DNA of 64,000 bases from Zygnema cylindricum (GCA_037447655.1 JBBHKE010002658.1:54258-118257), one strand, 5' to 3'. Counted from the first letter of the stretch, positions 1 through 8,903 are shown. Made by a program: numbers and translations. The notes: generated from the sequence alone by a model not told the origin.

Positions 1-53
1 TTTTCAAGCGAGCGACGGCGTCCGTACTTTTGATTTCCATCGCAGGTTTTGGC

Positions 54-213
54 GTGATGCGATGTACAATTTTGAGACACTTATTCCGCGACGTATGACT
101 TTGGGATGTCGGTCATGCGACGTACGTTTTCAAATGTTGGTGACGCGGCGTATGATTTTGAAACATTGGCGATGCAACGTGTAATTTCGAAATGTTGGCG
201 ACGCACGCTGATT
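54..213. repeat. degenerate ~29-bp minisatellite
   Basis: About five and a half degenerate units of 28-30 bp lie head to tail. Each has a GATGCGACGTA-like head, a TTTTGAAATGTTGG-like tail, and GC-rich joints. Units differ at many positions, so the array is old. No reading frame or transposon end is attached to it. Confidence 0.6.
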
Positions 214-825
214 GGTGTATTTTAAGTCGTGAACCCATGTAGGTTCACGCATTCACATGTAGTTAGGAAGGGTTTTAATCTGCGGATTGTGAATTTTTTA
301 ACGTAGGCATATGGTTTTGGTCGCTTATTGGCCCGGACCCAAACTAGTCGTAAATTGTACAGTGAAATACTCTCACGTGATTGGTTAGTTAGCAAATGTC
401 ATAAATTAGTACTTTGGCTATTTCGTTAGTACTTAGGCGATTTCGTTAGGTTTGTACTCTCATAATTTGAGAGTACAGGAATTGGTCGAAGAGGACTTAG
501 ATCTTTCTGTCTTTTCCCCTTGTCTTTTTCCTTAGTCAAATTGTCATTTTTTTCTCTGCAAGGCTTTTTCTGCCTTAGTTTGTTCAGCGCTTAGCTTGTC
601 CCTTTACTTATCATAATTTCATTGTAAGCCCTACAAGTTAATTCACTCGGTTTTGGCCGGAATTCGCACGGTTTCCTTTCAAAAACCTCTTTTAGTGTGG
701 ATTCTGCCTACTTTCGCAGGCTGTTTCTGAACCTTTGTGGATGCCTTTTGTGAATTAGGGTTTGATTTGTTATTGTGTAATTTCTGTTGCCTTTGTTGAA
801 GTTTATTTGTGAATTGTTAGAATCC
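214..825. other. non-coding flank with one hairpin
   Basis: No credible gene is visible. A perfect 8-bp hairpin (CGTGAACC / GGTTCACG, 6-nt loop) sits at 238-259. The later part is T-rich. Its final 15 bases (816-830) match repeat units found to the right of element A, so the right half of this region is the original left flank of A's insertion site. Confidence 0.5.
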
Positions 826-1040
826 GGTTATGTAGAAACTAATGGTTTTATTAGTATTTTCTAGATTTGAAAAGAAATATAGAAGTCGAGGCAGTCTATC
901 TCTAACTTCTCTCTCCAACTCTCAAACTTGTCGCAGTCACTGAGAAATTGGAGAGGAAGCTAGAGCCATGGCTACCTTGGCTATCCTGAGGTTTACGGGA
1001 ATTTTATGTTAGTGTTTATTTATTTAATTAAAAGGTATGT

Positions 1041-1075
1041 GCCGGCGGCAGGATTTGATCCATGTACCTGCCGGC
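1041..1075. other. structured LTR stem-loop, subfamily-1 form
   Basis: An outer GCCGGC/GCCGGC stem (1041-1046 and 1070-1075) encloses the inner hairpin GGAT-TTG-ATCC. An alternative pairing is GGCAGG with CCTGCC. The same position in copy B carries a CAGGAT/ATCCTG inner stem. In G and D it carries a quite different outer stem of 10 bp. Read on the opposite strand, the inner hairpin resembles a tRNA T-arm (GGATCAAATCC against the B-box GGTTCRANNCC). Its function is unknown. Confidence 0.6.
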
Positions 1076-1405
1076 CGTTAGATAGGAAGTAGCCGGTAGC
1101 CTTAGCCGTTAAGTCTAGCAGTAGTGTTACGTACTATATAGTTTGATATTTATTTAAATGATTATGCGTTCGATAAACCATTTAACTGAAATTAATTACG
1201 GAATACATAGATCCAGTAAAATATAAATGTACGACTTACAGTACGGACACAAATCAGTACCGCGCATTTGTTTCGTAAATGAAACAAATACCGCGCATGT
1301 ATTTATTACGGCTACGATTAAAGCCGACTTTAATCGGACGGCCGAGATTAGCGCCGAGATCGCGGAGGAAGATTTCGGCGGTTTGTGGCCATTGCCACAT
1401 CGGAT

Positions 1406-1415
1406 GACACGTGGC
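1406..1415 (+). promoter_or_regulatory. G-box/ABRE-like site in LTR
   Basis: GACACGTGGC contains the CACGTG core bound by plant bZIP and bHLH factors. Equivalent sites occur at the same LTR position in B, C, D, G and I (CACGTG, or GCGTGG in I). In A's 3' LTR the site is mutated to CACATG. Activity is inferred only. Confidence 0.45.
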
Positions 1416-1540
1416 GAAATTCCGTTGGATTGTGGAATCTTCGGAGATTATGGCACCGAATCCGGATTTGACATGTGTCGACATTTTGGCCATGTTGTAC
1501 AATGTCCGTACATAAAGTACACCGGCAACTATACTTTTAC

Positions 1541-1571
1541 GTACGGAACTCAATTCTGATTGGTTCCGTAC
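1541..1571. promoter_or_regulatory. GTACGGAAC hairpin with inverted CCAAT
   Basis: GTACGGAAC (1541-1549) pairs with GTTCCGTAC (1563-1571) around a loop containing ATTGG, an inverted CCAAT box. The arrangement is kept in the B, F and I LTRs and is decayed in C and G. It lies upstream of the stem-loop chain, where a promoter could be expected. Confidence 0.4.
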
Positions 1572-1628
1572 ATCAGTAGATAGAGTTTGTGAGAGAGATA
1601 GGACTTAGAAAAATTAGAAGATAGGACC

Positions 1629-1875
1629 CTCTCTCCCAGAGAGCTTCTGTACAAAAGGTCAACTTTGACCCTCCATAACTTACTGCTCAGGGGAGCAAAT
1701 TCAGAGATTCTTTTTGCTATCGACTCAGGGGAGTCTTATCTTCACAGGGGTGAAGTTGGTCAGAGTTTTTGTCTGCCAGGGTGGCAGTTATTTTTGCTTA
1801 AACACAAAGGGGTCAGGATTATCCTAGAGGCTTCTTGGAAGCTGTCCACTCTGAGGACTTATGGAGGTCTCAGAG
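1629..1875 (+). other. chain of about nine stem-loops at LTR 3' end
   Basis: Perfect short hairpins follow one another: CTCTC/GAGAG (1629-1643), GGTCAA/TTGACC (1657-1670), GCTC-AGGG-GAGC (1685-1696), AGCAAA/TTTGCT (1694-1718, an alternative), GACTC-AGGG-GAGTC (1722-1735), CTTCAC-AGGG-GTGAAG (1740-1755), CTGCC-AGGGT-GGCAG (1773-1787), GCTTC-TTG-GAAGC (1830-1842) and CTCTGAG/CTCAGAG (1849-1875). This part would be R/U5 and so present at both RNA ends. Stems persist in diverged copies while loops vary. The role is unknown; packaging, dimerisation or translation control are possibilities. Confidence 0.7.
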
Positions 1876-2364
1876 TTTCAAGTTATGGGCCCACCCTCTA
1901 GGGTACCAATCTTTAATGGAACTGGCTTCATATACTGGGAAAGTATGATGATAGGAGCTTTATGCGAAAAAAGGTTTTGGGGGATAGTGAGTGGACGATT
2001 GGGGCGTCCATCAAGTCTTGGAATTCCTCCAGGGTTTGGAGGAAGCAGATTCACCAGGAAAGAGGATTCACCTTCAACGGAGGAAACAAAGGAAGGAGAG
2101 GTGGTGGACAAAGGAAAGGAGAAGGAGGCGACCACACCAATAGCAACTGGTTTAGCATTCATGTCACCTATTCCGAGGAACGAGGAGGATGATACTGAAA
2201 CCTGGGACTTCAACAATATGGCGGCAAAGCACTTCATCGTACGCCATCTCACTCAAGGACTTGCATGTCCTCATTTGCAGGTAGAAAGGGCATCCGATCT
2301 TTGGATGGCTCTTATAGAGATGTACCGAAGTGGTACGATTCAGCAACAACAGTTGGCTGATTAG
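1861..2364 (+). CDS. gag: copia Gag, N-terminal part (stops at amber codon)
   Basis: This 167-residue frame encodes the first part of the retrotransposon capsid protein. It opens at ATG 1861 inside the LTR and has a second in-frame ATG at 1885 inside the primer site. The 1885 codon is the first in-frame ATG in copies B, C and I, so either could be the real start. The segment with WESMMIGALCEKRFW, then the residues around ERASDLWMALIEMY, matches the copia Gag (UBN2-type) region. The frame ends at TAG 2362-2364, where B, C, E and I have CAG. The downstream frame continues in phase, so the break is a single nonsense change. Confidence 0.85.
   Translation: MEVSEFQVMGPPSRVPIFNGTGFIYWESMMIGALCEKRFWGIVSGRLGRPSSLGIPPGFGGSRFTRKEDSPSTEETKEGEVVDKGKEKEATTPIATGLAFMSPIPRNEEDDTETWDFNNMAAKHFIVRHLTQGLACPHLQVERASDLWMALIEMYRSGTIQQQQLAD
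1881..1895 (+). other. primer binding site, anticodon-arm type
   Basis: AGTTATGGGCCCACC follows the 5' LTR directly. Other copies read GGTTATGGGCCCACC, so A carries one change. The reverse complement, GGTGGGCCCATAACC, is the anticodon stem-loop of plant initiator tRNA-Met (CAU anticodon), as known from tRNA sequences. The usual plant copia site TGGTATCAGAGC is absent. This points to priming by a cleaved tRNA half, as in Drosophila copia. Confidence 0.8.
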
Positions 2365-2397
2365 AAAGTTAAGGAGTATGTATACAAAGGGGGAAAT

Positions 2398-5300
2398 ATG
2401 TTGGATTTTTGCAATGAGCTTGCTACACTCTTCATGGAGCTACAGAGTGCGGGAAAAGATTTTAGTGAAAAAGAAAAGGTTAACTGTTTAGTGATGAAGT
2501 TACCTGATGAGTTCGTGAACATAGTTTACCGTGTGCAGGACTTGCCTGACTCAAGGTGGATATGGAGCTCAGTGGTAGGAATGATTCTCGTTCCAGAGAA
2601 TACAATTGAGATCCGAAGGGGAGGAAAGAGTGGCCAAGCCTTGGCAACAGCGACTGATTGGAGGAACAGGGATTCCCGAAAACCGGTCGGAAACTATGGG
2701 GGTAGGGAGCAGAAAAAACAGGCCGATGAGTTCGAACCAAGGGCTCCCAAAGGACTATGTCATTTTTGTAAGAAACCGGGGCACTATATGGCAGAGTGCA
2801 CTAAGCTAACCGAGCTTCGGTTAAAGGAGGGGCAGACCGGTGGTACCCCGAGAGGAAAGAAAAAGGCCCTTGTCACACAGGTACTTGAGGCTGAATCCGA
2901 GGACGAGGACGATAAGCTCCTTTTGGATGAGGAGTTGGAGGCGAAAAATGAGGTCGAAATTCCACGAAGGCAGAAATGTGCTTACGGTGGATTGAAAGGT
3001 GAAGCAGGCTGGATTGTAGATTCAGGTGCCTCCATGCACATGTGTAAGGATAGACACCTGTTCACTAAGATAAGAAAGATTCCCACCGTAGAGATAGAGT
3101 ACGGGGATGGGAGGATAGTCACCACTACTCTTGTAGGATCGGTAGATCTAAAAGTGTTAGTAGAAGGAAAGACATCCATATTAACATTCTCCGATGTATT
3201 GTTTATTCCGGAGCTGAACAAAAATCTTATCTCTACATCAGTATTAGATGATAAGGGTTTTTTTACTAGCACTAGGGAAGGAGTCTTTAGTGCTAGTTTT
3301 GAGGATGATGTCTATTTCATTGCTGAGAAAGGTAGCCATGGGATGTTTAGGCTGATCTTAAGTAATGAAAAGAAGAAACTTTATTATGCTGGTGTTCATG
3401 ATATTATGATGTGGCATAAGAGGCTTGGGCATGTCAATCTAGATAAGTTAAGAGAGATGAAAAAGATGGGAGTGGTGGAAGGGATTCAGTTCAGTGAGAG
3501 TGATGATATAAGTGATTGTAGTGGATGTGCTCAAGGTAAAGCACACAGATTACCCTTTCCTAAGTCAGCCACCTATAAGGGAGAAAAAATTCTAGATCTA
3601 GTACACACAGATATTTGGGGACCGGCTAAAGTGCCCTCACCGGGGGGGAAGAGATTTATGATGACTATAACTGATGATTGGTCTCGGTATTCCCGGGTGT
3701 ATTTTTTGAAAAACAAGTCAGAAGCTGAGGATTGTTTTAGACAATATAAAGCATGGAGCGAAAAACTCCATGAAACTCCAATCAAGAGAGTAAGGAGTGA
3801 CAATGGTGGAGAGTATACTTCTAACCAGTTTGAGGTTTTTGTGAGGGAAGATGGGGTTCAACACCAAAAGACAGTTCCAGAAAATCCTGAACAGAATGGG
3901 GTAGCTGAAAGGTTAAATAGAACACTAAGTGATAGTGCTAGAAGTATGTTGTCAGATAAAAAGATAGGGAAAAGGTTTTGGGCAGAAGCAATGAACTGTG
4001 CTAATTACCTCAAGAATAGAGTTCTTACTTCAGCTATAAAAGATCAAACACCTTATGAGAGATGGACAGGCCGGAAACCAGACATATCTCACTTAAAGGT
4101 TTTCGGCAGTCAAGTGTTCAGTCTAGATACTGATCGGTCCAATTGGAAGCTAGATCCTAAAGGAAAACCAGGATACTTATTAGGATATGATGAAGATGTT
4201 AAAGGATATAGAGTTTATGATCTAAAAAAGGAAGATATAATCTTAGTAAAGCATCTAGTAGTTATGGATGAAGGAAAGTCTGTAGATCCCTTCAAATATA
4301 CGAAGTCAGTAAAAATCAGATTTGAGTCAGAAAATTCCGATGACTTTGAGCTTCCTAACTATCCAGGTTTTAGAGAAGATGACATTCTTGCAGGAACAAA
4401 TCAGACTGAAAAGGACTCGGCTGTGGAAACTCAAGTGACAACTCTACTCGAAGCGGAAGACGTGGTGGAAATTGATTCGGAATCAAGGGATAAGGGAGAA
4501 GCCGAGTTTGTTCGAAAGAATCCACGAGAACCATCTATTCCGGCCTCAGATTTTGAGGGGGGGAGGAGAAGTAGCAAAAGACTGCAAGAAAAACAGGTTA
4601 ATAACAAGGTAACTAAACTATCTCATCAAGATGAACCTCAAACTTATGGAGAGGCGATGACTTGTCCAGAAAGAAACCGGTGGAAGACAACCATCAATGA
4701 GGAGATGGCTTCAATCATGGCAGCCAATACTTGGGAGCTGGTGGACTGTCCACCTAACCGAAAACCAATCGGTTGTAAGTGGGTTTTCAAACTAAAACTG
4801 AACCCAGATAACACAATCGAGCGCTACAAGGCCAGATTAGTGGCGAAGGGATTTACACAAAAGGAAGGAATTGACTACGAGGAAACCTTTGCCCCGGTGG
4901 TCAGATTTCCCTCCGTCCGCATACTTCTCAGTTTAGCAGCGGCGGAAGACATGGAAGTGCACCAGATGGACATCAAAACAGCCTTTTTGCATGGAGAATT
5001 GGAAGAGGAGATCTTCATGCGACAACCCGAAGGGTTTGTGGAAGAAGGAGAGGAGAGTAAGGTATGCCGGCTGATTAAATCTCTTTATGGTTTGAAACAG
5101 GCGCCTCGACAGTGGAATAAGAAGCTTGATGAGTTTCTTACCGGTCTAGGATATATTCGGATCAGCTCAGATCACTCAATTTATGTTTTCGAAGATGAGG
5201 AAGGTTTTATATTTATTGCAATTTATGTTGATGATTTGCTTGTTTTAAGTAAATCAATAGAAAAAATTAATAAACTAAAAACCGATCTTAAGGGGAGATT

Positions 5301-6219
5301 TGAAATGAAGGATATGGGGGAAGCAAAATATATTTTGGGAATTCAAGTAGAGAGAGACCGAAAAAGGAAAATTATAATACTGACTCAAAAGGAAGCAATA
5401 GGGAACATGCTTGAAAAATTTCAAATGGATAAAGCTAATAGTTGTACAACTCCAATGGAGTTGAAGAAGGGAAGTGAGGGGAGTGAGGAAGAAGGAGTCA
5501 TAGTCTTAGACGAGGAATTATCTCCTGATGAACAGAAGTTCATGCAGACTATTTCTTACAGGCAAGTAGTGGGAAGTCTAATCTATTTCATGAATTGTAC
5601 CCGGCCGGATTTAGCTGCAGCTGTAGGAGTGCTGAGTAGAAGTCTAAATGCTCCCACTAAGAAGGATTGGGAGGCAGCTAAGAGAGTCCTTAGATACTTG
5701 GTAGGAACTAGAGATCTATGGTTGCATTTGGGTGGGGAGAATACTGACATCACTACTTGGAGTGATGCCAGTTATGGTGATGCTCCGATGAGGAGATGTA
5801 CTTCTGGATATGTATTATATGTGGGTGATGGGGCTTGCTGTTGGAGTAGCAAACAGCAAAAGGTTATTGCTCAGTCCACCATGGAGGCTGAGTATATGGC
5901 CTCTTGCTCTGCTGTAAAAGAATTGATGTGGGTCAAGTCTTTGCTTGGTGAGCTTGGTCACCTTAAGAGTGGTGTGCAGAAAATATTTTGTGATAATCAG
6001 GCAGCAATCGCTATTTTTGCCAATCCTAAACACCATTTTAAAGCCAAACACATGGACATCAGACTCAACTTTGTTAGAGAGAAAGTAGAAAACAAAATAA
6101 TCAGTTTAGAGTACAGACCAGATAGTGAGATGGTAGCAGATATGATGACCAAACCTGTGCCTTCCCCTAAGCTAATTTTTTGCAGGGAGAAGTGTGGTCT
6201 GAAATTAGAGATTGACTAG
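2398..6219 (+). CDS. pol: copia Gag C-terminus plus Pol polyprotein
   Basis: This 1273-residue frame is in phase with the Gag segment before it. In order it shows: rest of Gag; a zinc knuckle CX2CX4HX4C starting near residue 121; aspartic protease motif DSGA near residue 208; the GAG-pre-integrase motif WHKRLGH near 340; integrase with catalytic D405, D468 and E504 (D-X35-E spacing); the reverse transcriptase YVDD box near 943; and RNase H with the CDNQAA aspartate near 1199. Domain order and motifs are those of Ty1/copia. All catalytic residues I can check are present. The stop is followed directly by the polypurine tract. The true start is upstream, so the ATG at 2398 is only the first one after the amber codon. 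Confidence 0.95.
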   Translation: MLDFCNELATLFMELQSAGKDFSEKEKVNCLVMKLPDEFVNIVYRVQDLPDSRWIWSSVVGMILVPENTIEIRRGGKSGQALATATDWRNRDSRKPVGNYGGREQKKQADEFEPRAPKGLCHFCKKPGHYMAECTKLTELRLKEGQTGGTPRGKKKALVTQVLEAESEDEDDKLLLDEELEAKNEVEIPRRQKCAYGGLKGEAGWIVDSGASMHMCKDRHLFTKIRKIPTVEIEYGDGRIVTTTLVGSVDLKVLVEGKTSILTFSDVLFIPELNKNLISTSVLDDKGFFTSTREGVFSASFEDDVYFIAEKGSHGMFRLILSNEKKKLYYAGVHDIMMWHKRLGHVNLDKLREMKKMGVVEGIQFSESDDISDCSGCAQGKAHRLPFPKSATYKGEKILDLVHTDIWGPAKVPSPGGKRFMMTITDDWSRYSRVYFLKNKSEAEDCFRQYKAWSEKLHETPIKRVRSDNGGEYTSNQFEVFVREDGVQHQKTVPENPEQNGVAERLNRTLSDSARSMLSDKKIGKRFWAEAMNCANYLKNRVLTSAIKDQTPYERWTGRKPDISHLKVFGSQVFSLDTDRSNWKLDPKGKPGYLLGYDEDVKGYRVYDLKKEDIILVKHLVVMDEGKSVDPFKYTKSVKIRFESENSDDFELPNYPGFREDDILAGTNQTEKDSAVETQVTTLLEAEDVVEIDSESRDKGEAEFVRKNPREPSIPASDFEGGRRSSKRLQEKQVNNKVTKLSHQDEPQTYGEAMTCPERNRWKTTINEEMASIMAANTWELVDCPPNRKPIGCKWVFKLKLNPDNTIERYKARLVAKGFTQKEGIDYEETFAPVVRFPSVRILLSLAAAEDMEVHQMDIKTAFLHGELEEEIFMRQPEGFVEEGEESKVCRLIKSLYGLKQAPRQWNKKLDEFLTGLGYIRISSDHSIYVFEDEEGFIFIAIYVDDLLVLSKSIEKINKLKTDLKGRFEMKDMGEAKYILGIQVERDRKRKIIILTQKEAIGNMLEKFQMDKANSCTTPMELKKGSEGSEEEGVIVLDEELSPDEQKFMQTISYRQVVGSLIYFMNCTRPDLAAAVGVLSRSLNAPTKKDWEAAKRVLRYLVGTRDLWLHLGGENTDITTWSDASYGDAPMRRCTSGYVLYVGDGACCWSSKQQKVIAQSTMEAEYMASCSAVKELMWVKSLLGELGHLKSGVQKIFCDNQAAIAIFANPKHHFKAKHMDIRLNFVREKVENKIISLEYRPDSEMVADMMTKPVPSPKLIFCREKCGLKLEID

Positions 6220-6232
6220 AAAATAAGGGGAG
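6220..6232 (+). other. polypurine tract of element A
   Basis: AAAATAAGGGGAG directly abuts the 3' LTR and directly follows the pol stop codon. This is the expected plus-strand primer. The same sequence precedes the 3' LTR in B, C and E; I carries a G-to-A variant and D an A-to-G variant. Confidence 0.9.
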
Positions 6233-7282
6233 TGTAGAAACTAATGGTTTTATTAGTATTTTCTAGATTTGAAAAGAAATATAGAAGTCGAGGCAGTCTA
6301 TCTCTAACTTCTCTCTCCAACTCTCAAACTTGTCGCAGTCACTGAGAAATTGGAGAGGAAGCTAGAGCCATGGCTACCTTGGCTATCCTGAGGTTTACGG
6401 GAATTTTATGTTAGTGTTTATTTATTTAATTAAAAGGTATGTGCCGGCGGCAGGATTTGATCCATGTACCTGCCGGCCGTTAGATAGGAAGTAGCCGGTA
6501 GCCTTAGCCGTTAAGTCTAGCAGTAGTATTACGTACTATATAGTTTGATATTTATTTAAATGATTATGCGTTCGATAAACCATTTAACTGAAATTAATTA
6601 CGGAATACATAGATCCAGTAAAATATAAATGTACGACTTACAGTACGGACACAAATCAGTACCGCGCATTTGTTTCGTAAATGAAACAAATACCGCGCAT
6701 GTATTTATTACGGCTACGATTAAAGCCGACTTTAATCGGACGGCCGAGATTAGCGCCGAGATCGCGGAGGAAGATTTCGGCGGTTTGTGGCCATTGCCAC
6801 ATCGGATGACACATGGCGAAATTCCGTTGGATTGTGGAATCTCCGGAGATTATGGCACCGAATCCGGATTTGACATGTGTCGTCATTTTGGCCATGTTGT
6901 ACAATGTCCGTACATAAAGTACACCGGCAACTGTACTTTTACGTACGGAACTCAATTCTGATTGGTTCCGTACATCAGTAGATAGAGTTTGTGAGAGAGA
7001 TAGGACTTAGAAAAATTAGAAGATAGGACCCTCTCTCCCAGAGAGCTTCTGTACAAAAGGTCAACTTTGACCCTCCATAACTTACTGCTCAGGGGAGCAA
7101 ATTCAGAGATTCTTTTTGCTATCGACTCAGGGGAGTCTTGTCTTCACAGGGGTGAAGTTGGTCAGAGTTTTTGTCTGCCAGGGTGGCAGTTATTTTTGCT
7201 TAAACACAAAGGGGTCAGGAGTATCCTAGAGGCTTCTTGGAAGCTGTCCACTCTGAGGACTTATGGAGGTCTCAGAGTTTCA
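6233..7282 (+). repeat. 3' LTR of element A
   Basis: 1050 bp, nearly identical to the 5' LTR. Differences I see include G-box CACGTG to CACATG and a few single-base changes. The end CA is followed by the GGTTA duplication. Confidence 0.95.
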
Positions 7283-7545
7283 GGTTATTTCGGACTCTCT
7301 ACACATTTCCCTTGTTTCCATTGCTTGATTTTTTATTATCATTTTTTGCGATTCGTTATTAGTGTGTTGGAATCCGGTTATCTCGGATTCTCTGCAGATT
7401 TTTAATGTTGCTTTCTTGTATTTTCTTCTTGCTATTTTTACTTGTTTGTTAGAATTCGGTTATTTCGGATTATCTACATATTTTCCTTGCTTGTTTTCTT
7501 GTTGTAATTTTATGCAATCGGCGTGCCCGGATCTAGTTATCTCGC
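7283..7545. repeat. degenerate ~80-bp tandem repeat at A's target site
   Basis: The string GAATCCGGTTAT-TCGGA recurs at about 7283 (completed by 820-830 left of A), 7369, 7453 and, weakly, 7525. Each copy is followed by T-rich DNA and a CTCTGCAGA-like string. Element A inserted in the GGTTA of the first unit. Confidence 0.5.
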
Positions 7546-8328
7546 ATTCTCCGCAAATTTGTATTGTTGTCTTCTTGCATTTTTCTGGTTTTGTTTTCTT
7601 TATTCAAAATCCTAGACCTAACTTCTGTAAGGAATACGCCCACACCGTGGAGCCTAGTGCCTACCCCTCGGCTTAGTAGTAATGGATCTCTCTCTCGGCT
7701 TCCCACTCACCTTCCACTTTTTATCCTTTCCACTCGTTATTCCCTTTTCACATTGTCATATTCATTTTTGCTTTGTATTATTATTCTTTTGCTTGAGGAT
7801 TTTCATTGCTCGTTTGTTCCACCTTTTCTGTACATATGGTTGGGTTGCATGTTTTTTGGTTCGATTAGACACATGCATGACAGATCAGTGTTATCCTGAT
7901 AAATTTATTGTCGATACACAACAATAGTAAGTTGGCAGTAGTGTAACTGCCCTTTGACCGCATCCAAGTAATATCCACTTTAATAAACAAACATCTATAA
8001 ACTTCTTTATAGACCTTTCAACATAGGTCATTCGTATATTTCTTAACAGTTAAGATGTTTGTTATAACTTGTGAGCCACAAACAATTTAAAATTATACAA
8101 AGCCTTAGCTTTACAATGATGTTTTCATAAAAAAAATGGGTTTTTCAACTTTTTACAACTTATAATTATCATTACAAAATCGTACAATCTTTTATTTATT
8201 TTTGGGTTTTTACATATTTTTTTTGTCAACGGGACTACCATTTACATTTATCAAATATAAACTAAAATTATTTATTTGTACATCTTTTAACTTGTTAATG
8301 ACCAACAACGGTAATCCTCATTTTTTTT
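7546..8328. other. non-coding C/T-rich then A/T-rich DNA
   Basis: A pyrimidine-rich stretch (7546-7860) is followed by A/T-rich sequence. Small open frames here lack any recognisable motif and follow base composition. No transposon end seen. Confidence 0.4.
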
Positions 8329-8903
8329 TGTAACGCACACTTCGGGTATCTTGTGCGTTAAATCTTAAACTTATACGATCACAAGCTCAATTTCCCTCAC
8401 ATTTCACGCTGTAGAAGGACAAAATAGTAACCCACAACACACTCTAATGCACAACAGAAAGACTCCAAGGATCTCCCCGTAACAACAGTAAGAGCACACA
8501 ACACTCACAGATAAAGGTCAAGCTTTATTAATCGGGAGGAAGATTACAAGTTGACAGCTCACTACAAAGGTCTACTCAAAGAGTCTGTCTTTTAACTAAG
8601 TCTGCTCCACTATTTAAACTAACTAGCTGCTAGTAAACCTAATACTGTACAAGTGGACACGTGGACCTTCACGGTCAACCGAGATTTATCCAAAATATCT
8701 TTCAAAAACTATACAGTTAAATCTACATTCTACCGCGTTGCTATACTGCTACACTGCGTTGCTATGATGCGCTACGCTATTCTACTGAGTTGCTATGCTG
8801 CTATGTTGCACTGGTCTGGAATCGCAGCTGCGCTGCTCTACAACCGCAACTATATCAGTTTGGTCTATAGCCCTTAAGTACTCAACTCTGTAACCTTGTT
8901 ACA
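8329..8903 (-). repeat. probable solo LTR on minus strand
   Basis: The 575-bp block is bounded by TGTAAC and GTTACA, a typical LTR end pair. Read on the minus strand it has a TATA-like TTTAAATAG near 8612, then AATAAA near 8530, the order of an LTR promoter and poly(A) signal. A 9-bp hairpin (TAACGCACA/TGTGCGTTA) lies just inside the left end. No matching 5-bp TSD is visible, so the edges may have decayed. Confidence 0.4.

Larger units (their letters stand above)
831..1880 (+). repeat. 5' LTR of element A
   Basis: Starts TGTAGAAACT and ends AGAGTTTCA. It contains the palindrome AGCCATGGCT near 968-977, a GCCGGC-flanked stem-loop (1041-1075), a G-box (1406-1415), a 9-bp hairpin around an inverted CCAAT (1541-1571), and a chain of stem-loops (1629-1875). 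A TATAAAT string at about 1221 is one possible promoter, but the transcription start cannot be placed from sequence alone. Confidence 0.95.
831..7282 (+). mobile_element. Ty1/copia LTR retrotransposon A, nearly intact
   Basis: A complete element of 6452 bp has two 1050-bp LTRs (831-1880 and 6233-7282) that begin TG and end CA. A perfect 5-bp TSD, GGTTA, lies at 826-830 and 7283-7287. Between the LTRs lie a primer binding site, one gag-pol reading frame in copia order (gag, protease, integrase, RT, RNase H), and a polypurine tract. By eye the LTRs differ at about seven positions, which implies a recent insertion. The frame is broken by one TAG codon at 2362-2364; sister copies have CAG there. 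Without suppression of that codon, the element cannot supply full Gag-Pol itself. Confidence 0.95.

Noticed and set aside
1227-1559. 110-codon open frame in A's and I's LTRs (also at 6629, 53241, 58640)
   Set aside because: Nearly identical only because the LTRs are recent copies. The matching region in C, E and G has stops, and the opposite strand is equally open. No domain is recognised.
7362-7927. Overlapping hydrophobic frames after element A
   Set aside because: They overlap in several frames, follow the T-rich composition and show no motifs.
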